Position numbers and translations under genes: made by a program
The notes under the pieces: generated by a model
Databases searched by the model: none
What the model was told of the DNA's origin: nothing
What the model saw: the letters and a program-made list of their open reading frames with translations, nothing else
Shown: positions 1 to 5,148 of the stretch, piece by piece
Layout of the letters: each line of letters opens with the position of its first letter
Numbering within the stretch: the stretch's first letter is position 1
Source: Rhodospirillaceae bacterium
GTDB taxonomy: Bacteria > Pseudomonadota > Alphaproteobacteria > UBA11136
Assembly (NCBI GenBank): GCA_018663165.1
Contig: JABJES010000193.1
Location: 1 to 5,148 of the forward strand
Length of the DNA: 5,148 nucleotides
Direction of reading: 5' to 3'

Positions 1-719
1 CCGCAGCGGTCGGGATCGGTGTCGGTCCAGATATGGCTGCGGTAGCTGAGATAGCCGCTGGGGCGGCCCTCAATGAAAGGAGAATTGGCGAAAAGCGCCG
101 TCGCCACGGGTTGCAGGGCGAGGGAAAGGCGGAATTTATGGCGCATGCAGGCTTCCGATTCGAAATCGAGATTGACCTGTACGGTCGCCGTACGCAGCAT
201 CATGTCGAGGCCAAGATTTCCCTTTTTTGGCATATACTTGCCCATGATGGCGTAGCGCCCCTTGGGCATCCAGGGGATTTCATCGCGCGCCCATTTTGGC
301 TGGAACCCCATACCCATCAAACCGATTCCGAGCTTTTCGGCAACTTCCTTAACCTCGCGCAGATGTTCGTGAACTTCCTGGCAGGTATCGTGAACGGTCG
401 CGACCGGTGCCCCGGAAAGCTCCAACTGTCCACCCGGTTCAAGAGTAACCGAGGCATCATTACGGATCAGAGCGATGGTCTTGCCATCTTCAATCACCGG
501 GGCCCAGCCGAAACGCTGCAAGCCTTCGAGAAGGGCGCCGATTCCGTCATCGCCGCCGTAAGGAAGCGGCCTTAAATCGGTCAGGCGAAAAACAAATTTT
601 TCATGTTCGGTACCAATGCGCCAGGCCGATTTCGGCTTACACCCCGAGGCCAGGCTTTCAACCAGCTGGTCGCGCCCGGAAATCGGTGCCGCATCGCTCA
701 AGGAAGTCTCAGAAGCCAT
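1..719 (-). CDS. gshA: Glutamate-cysteine ligase, plant/alphaproteobacterial type (3' part cut off by window edge)
   Basis: Catalyses the ATP-dependent joining of L-glutamate and L-cysteine to gamma-glutamylcysteine in the cytoplasm, the first step of glutathione synthesis. Read on the minus strand from the ATG at 719, 239 complete codons are present and the frame stays open to base 1, so roughly the C-terminal half of a protein usually about 450 residues long is missing. Family signatures seen are GTEHEKF (36-42), LEPGGQLELSG (93-103), a block around MLRTATVQVNLDF (174-186), ANSPF (211-215) and SYRSHIWTDTDPDR (225-238); these are glutamate- and ATP-site regions of the GCS2 family and match the plant-type enzyme rather than the enterobacterial one. 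The start is supported by an AAAGG about 13 bases upstream and by the absence of another in-frame ATG before it. The gene lies 31 bases after rsmE on the same strand, with no terminator-like hairpin between, so co-transcription is likely. EgtA-like ligases are related, but the plant-type GshA match is stronger. Confidence 0.95.
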   Translation of the reverse strand, partial: MASETSLSDAAPISGRDQLVESLASGCKPKSAWRIGTEHEKFVFRLTDLRPLPYGGDDGIGALLEGLQRFGWAPVIEDGKTIALIRNDASVTLEPGGQLELSGAPVATVHDTCQEVHEHLREVKEVAEKLGIGLMGMGFQPKWARDEIPWMPKGRYAIMGKYMPKKGNLGLDMMLRTATVQVNLDFESEACMRHKFRLSLALQPVATALFANSPFIEGRPSGYLSYRSHIWTDTDPDRC

Positions 720-750
720 GAAATAATATCGCCTTTCGTGACGCTCACAT

Positions 751-1524
751 CTATTCTCGCCAGTCGCCGAGAGCGGCCTGCCAGCAGACAAGGGCGGCAA
801 TCGCCGCAGTTTCGGCACGCAGGACCCGTGGACCAAGCCCGACGGCGGTAACAAACGGCAGTTTACGCAAAGCGTCAAGTTCCGGGCGCGCAAACCCGCC
901 TTCCGGCCCGACAAGCAGCGCCCAGGACCCGCCCCGGGGAAGACCGGCCACCGCATCAAGGAAGGCCGGCGCAACGCCGCAACCGGCTGCGGCACTTTCA
1001 TCACAAAGAATAAGTCGCCGGGAAGCCGGCCAATCGGCGAGCAGCGCATCGAGCTTTTTAGGTTCACATAAATCCGGCAGGGTGAGCCGTTCGCATTGCT
1101 CAGCCGCCTCAATAATGATGGCGCGGAATCGATCCAGACGCAGCCGCGCATTATCGGTGTGTTGGGTTAAAACCGGGCAAAGTGCGGACACCCCAAGCTC
1201 GGTCGCCTTTTCCACCAACAATTCAAGTCGGGCGCGTTTGAGGGGGGCAAAAACAAGCCACAGATCCGGCCCCGCCGCCTGATCGCGCAAGCGGTCGCCG
1301 ATTGCCAATATTGCGCCCTTTTTCCCGGCAAATTCGAGATTGGCCAAAAATTCCCCATCCTTGCCGTTAAATAGAATGACCCCGGCCCCCGATGACAAAC
1401 GCAGAACATGGCGCAGGTAATGAGCCTGGGCGTCATTTGCCTCAATCCGCCCGGCTTTTGCCAGCGCCGCCTCAACGAACAGTCGCGGGTGCCGCCCAGA
1501 GGAAAAAAAATCTCTCTTCGTCAT
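751..1524 (-). CDS. rsmE: 16S rRNA (uracil-1498-N3)-methyltransferase RsmE
   Basis: SAM-dependent enzyme of the SPOUT (trefoil-knot) superfamily that makes m3U at 16S rRNA position 1498, in the decoding region of the small ribosomal subunit. The 257-residue length is normal for the family. An N-terminal PUA-like RNA-binding domain (about 12-75) opens with HPRLFVE and includes HYLRHVLRL (35-43). The knotted catalytic domain carries KATELGVSALCPVLTQHT (106-123), EAAEQCERLTLP (139-150), the SAM-binding VGPEGGF (205-211) and LGPRVLRAETAAIAAL (230-245), all hallmark RsmE motifs. The ATG at 1524 is preceded by a good AAAGGGG Shine-Dalgarno at a usual distance. It is the first gene of a probable rsmE-gshA unit and is divergent from ubiA. 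One oddity is a run of eight T in codons 5-8, just after the start. Identification is firm. Confidence 0.96.
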   Translation of the reverse strand: MTKRDFFSSGRHPRLFVEAALAKAGRIEANDAQAHYLRHVLRLSSGAGVILFNGKDGEFLANLEFAGKKGAILAIGDRLRDQAAGPDLWLVFAPLKRARLELLVEKATELGVSALCPVLTQHTDNARLRLDRFRAIIIEAAEQCERLTLPDLCEPKKLDALLADWPASRRLILCDESAAAGCGVAPAFLDAVAGLPRGGSWALLVGPEGGFARPELDALRKLPFVTAVGLGPRVLRAETAAIAALVCWQAALGDWRE

Positions 1525-1610
1525 GCTTGCCCCTTTCGCCTCTTGCTCTCAAGATGAAACACGGTCAAGAGATTACCCCATCAAACGAAGAAAAAGGGCA
1601 GCGTTTATCA
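1525..1610. promoter_or_regulatory. Divergent rsmE/ubiA intergenic region
   Basis: These 86 bases separate the divergent starts of rsmE and ubiA, so promoters for both units should lie here or just inside the neighbouring reading frames. The side next to rsmE holds its AAAGGGG ribosome site, and AAGGG at 1594-1598 may serve ubiA. I searched both strands for sigma70-like -35/-10 pairs and found none with good matches; TTGACC on the minus strand has no acceptable -10 behind it. A six-base inverted repeat (CTCTTG 1540-1545 with CAAGAG 1566-1571) is present but could be chance. That the region is regulatory is inferred from gene orientation alone. Confidence 0.4.
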
Positions 1611-2537
1611 ATGGGCAGAGATATCGAAAACGGCAACTGGATTGAGGCCAGGACATCGCCGCGCCTGCACCCCTATCTGCGGCTGGCGCGGATCGACCGA
1701 CCAATTGGCATCTGGCTGCTGCTGTTCCCCTGCTGGTGGGGCGTTATCCTCGCCGGGACAATATCGCCGGAGCCCCAAAGAGAGATCCTGCTTATGGGGC
1801 TTTTTGCCCTTGGGGCCGTAGTTATGCGCGGGGCCGGGTGCACCTTGAACGACATCATCGACCGCGATCTCGATGCACGGGTCGAGCGTACAGCGGTGCG
1901 GCCAATCCCCGCCGGTGAGGTCTCGCTCAGACAAGCTCTGATCTTCCTCGCCCTGCAATTGTTGCTTGGGCTTGGCGTATTGCTAGCCTTCAATCCCTTT
2001 ACCGTTCTTCTCGGCATTGCCGCCTTGCCGCTGGTCATCGCCTATCCGTTTATGAAGCGCCTGACCTATTGGCCCCAGGCCTTTCTCGGCCTGACCTTCA
2101 ACTGGGGGGCGCTGATGGGATGGGCGGCGCTGACCGGCGGGCTTTCCGCTGCAGCCCTGGCCCTTTATGCCGCCGGCATTGCCTGGACGCTCGGCTATGA
2201 CACCATTTACGCTCATCAGGACAGGGAGGACGATGCCCTTGCTGGCATTAAATCAACGGCGCTGAAATTCGGCCCGGCAACTCATATTTGGCTGGCCGGG
2301 TTTTTCGGTGCCGCTATTTTCTTTCTGGCCCTTGCCGGCAGACTGGCCGGACTGGTCGAAAACGGGATAAACTGGCCCTTCTATGCTGGTCTCGCCTTGA
2401 CGGCGGGGCATTTCTGCTATCAGATCGCGCAACTGAAGATCGACGATGCGGGTAATTGCCTTGCCCTTTTCAAATCAAATATTCTGGTTGGCTGGATTGT
2501 TCTCGCCACCTTTCTTATCGGCCGCCTGGCCCAGTAA
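1611..2537 (+). CDS. ubiA: 4-hydroxybenzoate polyprenyltransferase UbiA
   Basis: Integral membrane prenyltransferase that attaches a polyprenyl tail to 4-hydroxybenzoate, the first membrane-bound step of ubiquinone synthesis. From the ATG at 1611 it has 308 residues, the usual size. Both Mg-diphosphate-binding aspartate motifs are intact: NDIIDRDLDARVERT (80-94; D81, D84, D88) and YDTIYAHQDREDD (196-208; D197, D204, D208). Hydrophobic stretches consistent with seven to nine helices fall near 31-48, 58-77, 106-146, 157-192, 224-244, 253-271 and 287-305. RPIPAGEVS (97-105) and the KSTALKFG block (214-221) are typical of the UbiA branch, not of heme O synthase. The frame is open far upstream into rsmE. 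An ATG at 1554 would add 19 polar residues but has no ribosome site, while 1611 has AAGGG about 12 bases before it, so 1611 is preferred without certainty. It heads a likely three-gene operon; the next start is 18 bases downstream. Confidence 0.95.
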   Translation: MGRDIENGNWIEARTSPRLHPYLRLARIDRPIGIWLLLFPCWWGVILAGTISPEPQREILLMGLFALGAVVMRGAGCTLNDIIDRDLDARVERTAVRPIPAGEVSLRQALIFLALQLLLGLGVLLAFNPFTVLLGIAALPLVIAYPFMKRLTYWPQAFLGLTFNWGALMGWAALTGGLSAAALALYAAGIAWTLGYDTIYAHQDREDDALAGIKSTALKFGPATHIWLAGFFGAAIFFLALAGRLAGLVENGINWPFYAGLALTAGHFCYQIAQLKIDDAGNCLALFKSNILVGWIVLATFLIGRLAQ

Positions 2538-2555
2538 AAACGGAGATTCAGACAA

Positions 2556-3086
2556 ATGAAGAAAATCTGCGGAAACGGTCTCCTTACCGCCGCCCTTGCC
2601 GTCATTCTCGTGCTCGTCGGAATTGCCTATCTACAGCACCATCCGCTGGAACGCAGCGCCGAGGGGGACAAGTTGGAAATCCTCAGCCTTCTTGAGGCCT
2701 ATGCCGGTGCCTATGGCCGCGGAGAGACGGACACCATTATCGCCCAGTTGCCCGATGACAACGAGGTGATTTTCCTCGGCTCCACCGCCGATGGTATTAG
2801 CAAAGGCAAGGATGCCATCCGCGATCAGATCAACCACGATCTGGAGCAGACCGAGAAGGTCGCCATGACCATTACCGGCAGGGAAATAGACATTAACGGC
2901 AATATTGCCTGGATTGCCGCCGATTCTGTTGTTCACGCCACCATAAAGGGGCAGAGCCTCGTCTTTCCCGGTCGCCTGACCGGCGTTTTCGAACACACCG
3001 ATAAGGGCTGGGTCTGGCGACAGGCGAATTTCTCCCTGCCGCTCGGCGCCATGAGCCAGGGACAGTCCTTTCCGAGAAAGAACTGA
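2556..3086 (+). CDS. Membrane-anchored SnoaL/NTF2-like domain protein of unknown function
   Basis: No specific function is recognised for this 176-residue protein. Residues 1-8 are short and basic (MKK start), 9-26 form one strongly hydrophobic helix, and no clear signal-peptidase site follows, so an inner-membrane anchor with a periplasmic domain is the best reading. Residues about 38-163 resemble the SnoaL_3/DUF4440 part of the NTF2-like superfamily: an N-terminal helix (LEILSLLEAYAGAYGRGE), an EVIFLGS strand (70-76), the G-K-D-A-I-R turn (84-89), a GNIAWIAADSVV strand pair (115-126), and the C-terminal GWVWRQANFSLP (151-162), where the W-x-x-x-x-x-x-FS-x-P pattern is characteristic. This fold is a cone-shaped pocket used either for small-molecule binding or for catalysis; no catalytic residues can be assigned here. 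The ATG at 2556 follows a GGAG at 2542-2545. It lies 18 bases after ubiA and 21 bases before the methyltransferase gene, which suggests a role linked to ubiquinone or the membrane, but that is inference. Confidence 0.85.
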   Translation: MKKICGNGLLTAALAVILVLVGIAYLQHHPLERSAEGDKLEILSLLEAYAGAYGRGETDTIIAQLPDDNEVIFLGSTADGISKGKDAIRDQINHDLEQTEKVAMTITGREIDINGNIAWIAADSVVHATIKGQSLVFPGRLTGVFEHTDKGWVWRQANFSLPLGAMSQGQSFPRKN

Positions 3087-3087
3087 T

Positions 3088-3099
3088 CGCCCAAGGGCG
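3088..3099 (+). promoter_or_regulatory. Small dyad covering the ribosome site of the methyltransferase gene
   Basis: CGCCC (3088-3092) and GGGCG (3095-3099) are perfect inverted repeats separated by AA, able to form a short four- to five-pair GC stem. The likely Shine-Dalgarno of the next gene, AAGGG (3093-3097), lies in the loop and 3' arm, about 10 bases before the GTG start. A ribosome terminating at the TGA at 3084-3086 would cover and open this stem, so it could couple translation of the two genes. The arms are short and a chance origin is possible. There is no T-run, so it is not a terminator. Confidence 0.3.
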
Positions 3100-3107
3100 G
3101 GTCTGGA

Positions 3108-3770
3108 GTGAACGCGGCAACGCCAAATCGGGAAAAAGATTTTATCGAAGCCTGGACAGCGGTCTCTTCGCCGCCCCAGATTCCCGAGATAAGGCTTTAC
3201 CTTGCCAGCGAGATCACGCCGATCTGGGAAGCCACCGAAGCCATTTTAGCGCGCGAGGAGGTTCCACCCCCCTTCTGGGCCTTCGCCTGGCCGGGCGGAC
3301 AGGCCTTGGCGCGTTACATTCTCGACCATCCTGAAATCGTCCGCGGACGCACTGTGCTCGATTTTGCCGGAGGCTGTGGCCTGATCGCCATTGCGGCGGC
3401 AAAATCAGGGGCGAAAAGCGTCACCTGCGCCGATATCGACCCCTTCGCCCTGGCCGCCACCAGACTCAATGCCGAACTCAACAAAGTGACGGTTGCCTTC
3501 GAAGAAAGCGACCTGGTGGGCAAAGAGAACCGAGGCTGGGATGTGGTTCTCTCAGGGGACATCTGTTACGAAAAACCGCTGGCGGAAAGGGTCACGACCT
3601 GGCTGAGAACCCTGGCTGGTGGCGGTGCTGTGGTCATGATCGGTGATCCCGGTCGCGACTATCTGCCAAAAGAAGGGTTGGTTGAGGTGACCCGATACAC
3701 GGTGCCGACGAGCCTCGAGCTCGAAGACCGCTTGACACGGGAAGCCATTATCTGGCGGATTTTACCTTAA
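3108..3770 (+). CDS. METTL20-like protein lysine methyltransferase (ETF beta subunit methyltransferase homologue)
   Basis: A 220-residue seven-beta-strand SAM-dependent methyltransferase. Its sequence follows the METTL20/ETFBKMT family closely: PEIRLYL near the N-terminus (26-32), PFWAFAWPGGQALARYIL (55-72), SAM-binding motif I VLDFAGGCGL (83-92), acidic motif II ADIDP (108-112), NAELN (121-125), the post-II motif GDICYE (150-155, the equivalent of D-x-F-Y-D/E), and IGDPGR (178-183). The human enzyme methylates lysines of the electron transfer flavoprotein beta subunit, and a bacterial homologue has been reported to act on ETF beta and ribosomal L7/L12. The same substrate is inferred, not shown, here. 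Annotation pipelines often name such proteins PrmA-like or 'class I SAM methyltransferase'. The start is a GTG with AAGGG about 10 bases upstream; a TGA seven codons earlier in the same frame excludes a longer protein, and no in-frame ATG precedes the conserved core. It is the third gene of the ubiA operon. Confidence 0.88.
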   Translation: MNAATPNREKDFIEAWTAVSSPPQIPEIRLYLASEITPIWEATEAILAREEVPPPFWAFAWPGGQALARYILDHPEIVRGRTVLDFAGGCGLIAIAAAKSGAKSVTCADIDPFALAATRLNAELNKVTVAFEESDLVGKENRGWDVVLSGDICYEKPLAERVTTWLRTLAGGGAVVMIGDPGRDYLPKEGLVEVTRYTVPTSLELEDRLTREAIIWRILP

Positions 3771-3988
3771 GCGTCGATTTCCTTACGCAGGGCCGCCTCA
3801 CCGCTCTCATCAACGATGTGATAGCGGGCGTAACAGTTATCCACCGTCAGCCAGGCGCGATTCTGCCATTCCTCATGGGCCTCGGCAAAATCGTCAAACG
3901 GGCCATAGCGTTCTTCCGCCCCACTGCCCGAGATGGTCTTAAAATCGGTGTCGGTGTATTCACCACCGACGACAAAGTATTTGGTCAT
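3767..3988 (-). CDS. DUF4170 domain protein, function unknown
   Basis: A 73-residue soluble protein with no signal peptide or membrane segment, filling a whole DUF4170 domain. Recognisable blocks are KYFVVGGEYTDTDF (3-16), the RYGPFDDFAEAHEEW stretch (27-41) and the VDNCYARYHIV block (49-59), with one cysteine at 52. I know the family mainly from Alphaproteobacteria and know of no experimental function, so none is assigned. The ATG at 3988 has an AGGG about 9-10 bases upstream. It is a single-gene unit: its stop (3767-3769) overlaps the stop of the convergent methyltransferase gene, and it is divergent from ubiD across 105 bases. The small aromatic-rich sheet-forming sequence could suggest a binding protein, but that is speculation. 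Confidence 0.85.
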   Translation of the reverse strand: MTKYFVVGGEYTDTDFKTISGSGAEERYGPFDDFAEAHEEWQNRAWLTVDNCYARYHIVDESGEAALRKEIDA

Positions 3989-4003
3989 TGCGTAAAACCC
4001 TGA

Positions 4004-4033
4004 TTGATCCGCACACGAAAGCCCCCCTAAACT
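4004..4033 (+). promoter_or_regulatory. ubiD: Candidate sigma70-like promoter for ubiD
   Basis: TTGATC (4004-4009) and TAAACT (4028-4033) are separated by 18 bases and each matches four of six consensus positions. Transcription would begin near 4040, leaving a leader of about 54 bases before the ubiD ATG at 4094. The position between divergent genes fits a promoter, but both boxes are imperfect and short AT-rich matches arise easily by chance. Confidence 0.25.
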
Positions 4034-4062
4034 ATTTTCCTATGGCCTCCAGGCCAAGACAA
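4034..4062 (-). promoter_or_regulatory. Candidate promoter for the DUF4170 gene, with a palindrome in its spacer
   Basis: On the minus strand TTGTCT (4062-4057) and GAAAAT (4039-4034) are 17 bases apart, each matching four of six consensus positions. A start near 4027 would give a leader of about 40 bases. The spacer contains the perfect TGGCCT/AGGCCA inverted repeat, so a protein bound there would block this promoter. The assignment is tentative because the boxes are weak. Confidence 0.22.
4043..4056. repeat. Perfect 14-base inverted repeat, possible operator
   Basis: TGGCCT and AGGCCA form a perfect six-base inverted repeat around a CC centre, about 40 bases upstream of ubiD and 55 bases upstream of the DUF4170 gene. 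The two-base centre is too tight for a stable RNA hairpin of full length, so a protein-binding palindrome is the more natural reading. No known regulator motif is recognised, and one such repeat in GC-rich DNA can be chance. Confidence 0.3.
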
Positions 4063-4093
4063 ATTCCTCATAAACGCAGGATTTTCATCTCTC

Positions 4094-5148
4094 ATGCCTT
4101 ATTCAAGCCTCCGCAACTTTATTGAAAGACTTGAAAAAGAGGGTCGCCTGATCCGGGTTTCAACCCCGGTTTCGAGCGAATTGGAGATGACCGAAATCCA
4201 AACCCGGCTGCTGGCTGAAGACGGCCCGGCGGTGCTGTTCGAGAACGTAATCGGGGCGGACGGGCGCAAAGCCGACATGCCGGTCCTGGTTAATCTTTTC
4301 GGCACCGTGGAGCGCGTCGCCTGGGGCATGGAACGCGAACCGCAAGATTTACGTGAAATCGGTGAGCCCCTCGCCTTCCTGCGTCAGCCCGAACCGCCGG
4401 GCGGCTGGCGCGAAGCGGTCAATATGCTGCCGCTGCTCAAAAAAGTAATGACCATGAAGCCCAAAACCACCAGTAAGGCCGCCGTTCACGAAGTGGTCAA
4501 AACGGGAAGCGACATCGACCTTTCCACCCTGCCTATCCAGACCTGCTGGCCGGGCGAACCCGCACCGCTGATCACCTGGCCGCTGGTGGTGACCCAGGGG
4601 CCGAACCCCGACGACAAGCGCGAGGATAATTTCAATCTCGGCATCTATCGGATGCAGGTGACAGGGAAAAACACGACGCTTATGCGCTGGCTTAAACACC
4701 GGGGCGGGGCCCAGCATCACCAACGCTGGGGCAAGGAAAAGCGCGAGCCCCTGCCCGTCGCCGTGGTCATCGGCTGCGACCCCGGCACCATTCTGGCCGC
4801 CGTCACCCCGGTCCCCGATACAGTGTCGGAATACCAGTTCGCCGGACTCTTACGCGGCAAGGCGGTGGAGCTGGTGAATTGCAAGACGGTACCGCTGAAA
4901 GTCCCGGCCTCGGCCGAGATCGTGCTGGAAGGCCATGTGTCCCTGGATGAAAAGCAGGATGAAGGGCCTTATGGCGACCACACCGGCTATTACAATTCTG
5001 TAGAGAAATTCCCGGTCTTTACGGTCAGCGCCATTACCATGCGCAAAGACCCGATTTATCTCTCGACCTTTACCGGTCGCCCCCCTGATGAGCCAAGCGT
5101 TCTCGGCGCGGCGCTCAACGAAGTATTCATCCCGCTGCTACAACAGCA
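4094..5148 (+). CDS. ubiD: UbiD, 3-polyprenyl-4-hydroxybenzoate carboxy-lyase (3' part cut off by window edge)
   Basis: Prenylated-FMN-dependent, metal-requiring decarboxylase that removes the carboxyl group from the UbiA product, giving a 2-polyprenylphenol for ubiquinone synthesis. 351 complete codons are present of a family length near 490-510; the frame is open at the window end. Expected active-site residues are visible: N181 in the NFNLGIYRMQ block (179-188), a metal-ligand position; R186, the cofactor-contacting arginine; H202 in KHRGG (201-205); E246 in the SEYQFAGLLRG block; and E290 with D295 in EGPYGDHTGYY (290-300), which align from memory with the catalytic E277/E282 pair of fungal Fdc1. 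The MPYSSLRNFIERLE opening is typical of UbiD, fixing the ATG at 4094; its ribosome site is weak (AGGA at 4078-4081, 12 bases away). UbiX, which makes the cofactor, is not in the window. UbiD relatives act on other aromatic acids, but the nearby ubiA favours the ubiquinone role. Confidence 0.94.
   Translation, partial: MPYSSLRNFIERLEKEGRLIRVSTPVSSELEMTEIQTRLLAEDGPAVLFENVIGADGRKADMPVLVNLFGTVERVAWGMEREPQDLREIGEPLAFLRQPEPPGGWREAVNMLPLLKKVMTMKPKTTSKAAVHEVVKTGSDIDLSTLPIQTCWPGEPAPLITWPLVVTQGPNPDDKREDNFNLGIYRMQVTGKNTTLMRWLKHRGGAQHHQRWGKEKREPLPVAVVIGCDPGTILAAVTPVPDTVSEYQFAGLLRGKAVELVNCKTVPLKVPASAEIVLEGHVSLDEKQDEGPYGDHTGYYNSVEKFPVFTVSAITMRKDPIYLSTFTGRPPDEPSVLGAALNEVFIPLLQQ

Noticed and set aside
33..575. 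180-codon open frame on the plus strand
   Set aside because: It lies wholly antisense to gshA, whose translation matches conserved GCS motifs throughout; the plus-strand translation resembles no family and has no ribosome site.
1540..1571. CTCTTG/CAAGAG inverted repeat between rsmE and ubiA
   Set aside because: The arms are six bases with a 20-base spacer, no known operator is recognised, and the sequence is rich in CT/AG repeats that make such matches likely by chance.
1392..1610. Long N-terminal extension of the ubiA frame beginning inside rsmE
   Set aside because: It overlaps the rsmE coding sequence antisense, is low in hydrophobicity and unlike UbiA N-termini, and would give a protein far longer than the family.
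2631..2996. 121-codon open frame on the minus strand
   Set aside because: It is antisense to the SnoaL-like gene, which has a ribosome site, a proper membrane anchor and family-like motifs; the minus frame has none of these.
3108..3770. Methyltransferase as PrmA (ribosomal protein L11 methyltransferase)
   Set aside because: It lacks the N-terminal PrmA domain and is too short, while the PFWAFAWPGGQAL, DICYE and GDPGR blocks match the METTL20 family.
4349..4723. 124-codon open frame on the minus strand
   Set aside because: It is antisense to well-conserved ubiD sequence, including the active-site block; open shadow frames are common in GC-rich DNA.
1..5148. Search for an undescribed defence, mobile or biosynthetic system
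   Set aside because: Every major frame is a recognisable housekeeping or widespread conserved gene. I saw no repeats, integrase, transposase, array or compositional break that would support such a system.

Overview
The window looks like ordinary chromosomal housekeeping DNA from an alphaproteobacterium. The evidence is a plant-type glutamate-cysteine ligase, the divergent rsmE/ubiA arrangement, a DUF4170 protein (a small family I associate mainly with Alphaproteobacteria), ubiquinone genes ubiA and ubiD, and an ETF-beta lysine methyltransferase (METTL20) homologue. Base composition is fairly GC-rich and even throughout, and I see no mobile elements, tRNA/rRNA genes, CRISPR array or phage-like genes. 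I cannot name a genus from the sequence.

Layout. (1) Minus strand, 1-1524: rsmE (16S rRNA m3U1498 methyltransferase) followed by gshA (glutathione synthesis, step 1; 3' part outside the window), probably one transcript. (2) Plus strand, 1611-3770: ubiA (4-hydroxybenzoate polyprenyltransferase), a small membrane-anchored SnoaL/NTF2-like protein of unknown role, and a METTL20-like protein lysine methyltransferase, packed with gaps of 18 and 21 bases and so probably an operon. (3) Minus strand, 3767-3988: a 73-residue DUF4170 protein, converging on the methyltransferase gene with a 4-base overlap of stop codons. (4) Plus strand, 4094-end: ubiD (prFMN-dependent decarboxylase for ubiquinone synthesis), cut by the window edge after 351 codons. 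Two divergent intergenic regions (1525-1610 and 3989-4093) must hold the promoters. No gene-free stretch exceeds about 105 bases.

How the genes fit together. UbiA attaches the isoprenoid tail to 4-hydroxybenzoate and UbiD removes the carboxyl group from that product, so consecutive steps of ubiquinone synthesis lie about 1.6 kb apart but in separate transcription units. The METTL20-like enzyme in the ubiA operon would, by homology, methylate the beta subunit of electron transfer flavoprotein, whose electrons enter the ubiquinone pool through ETF:ubiquinone oxidoreductase. The operon therefore seems to pair building of the quinone with tuning of a route that reduces it. The SnoaL-like and DUF4170 proteins are the uncharacterised parts. 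I found no convincing novel multi-gene system; the points worth a second look are the operon association, the two unknown proteins and some small regulatory-looking structures.
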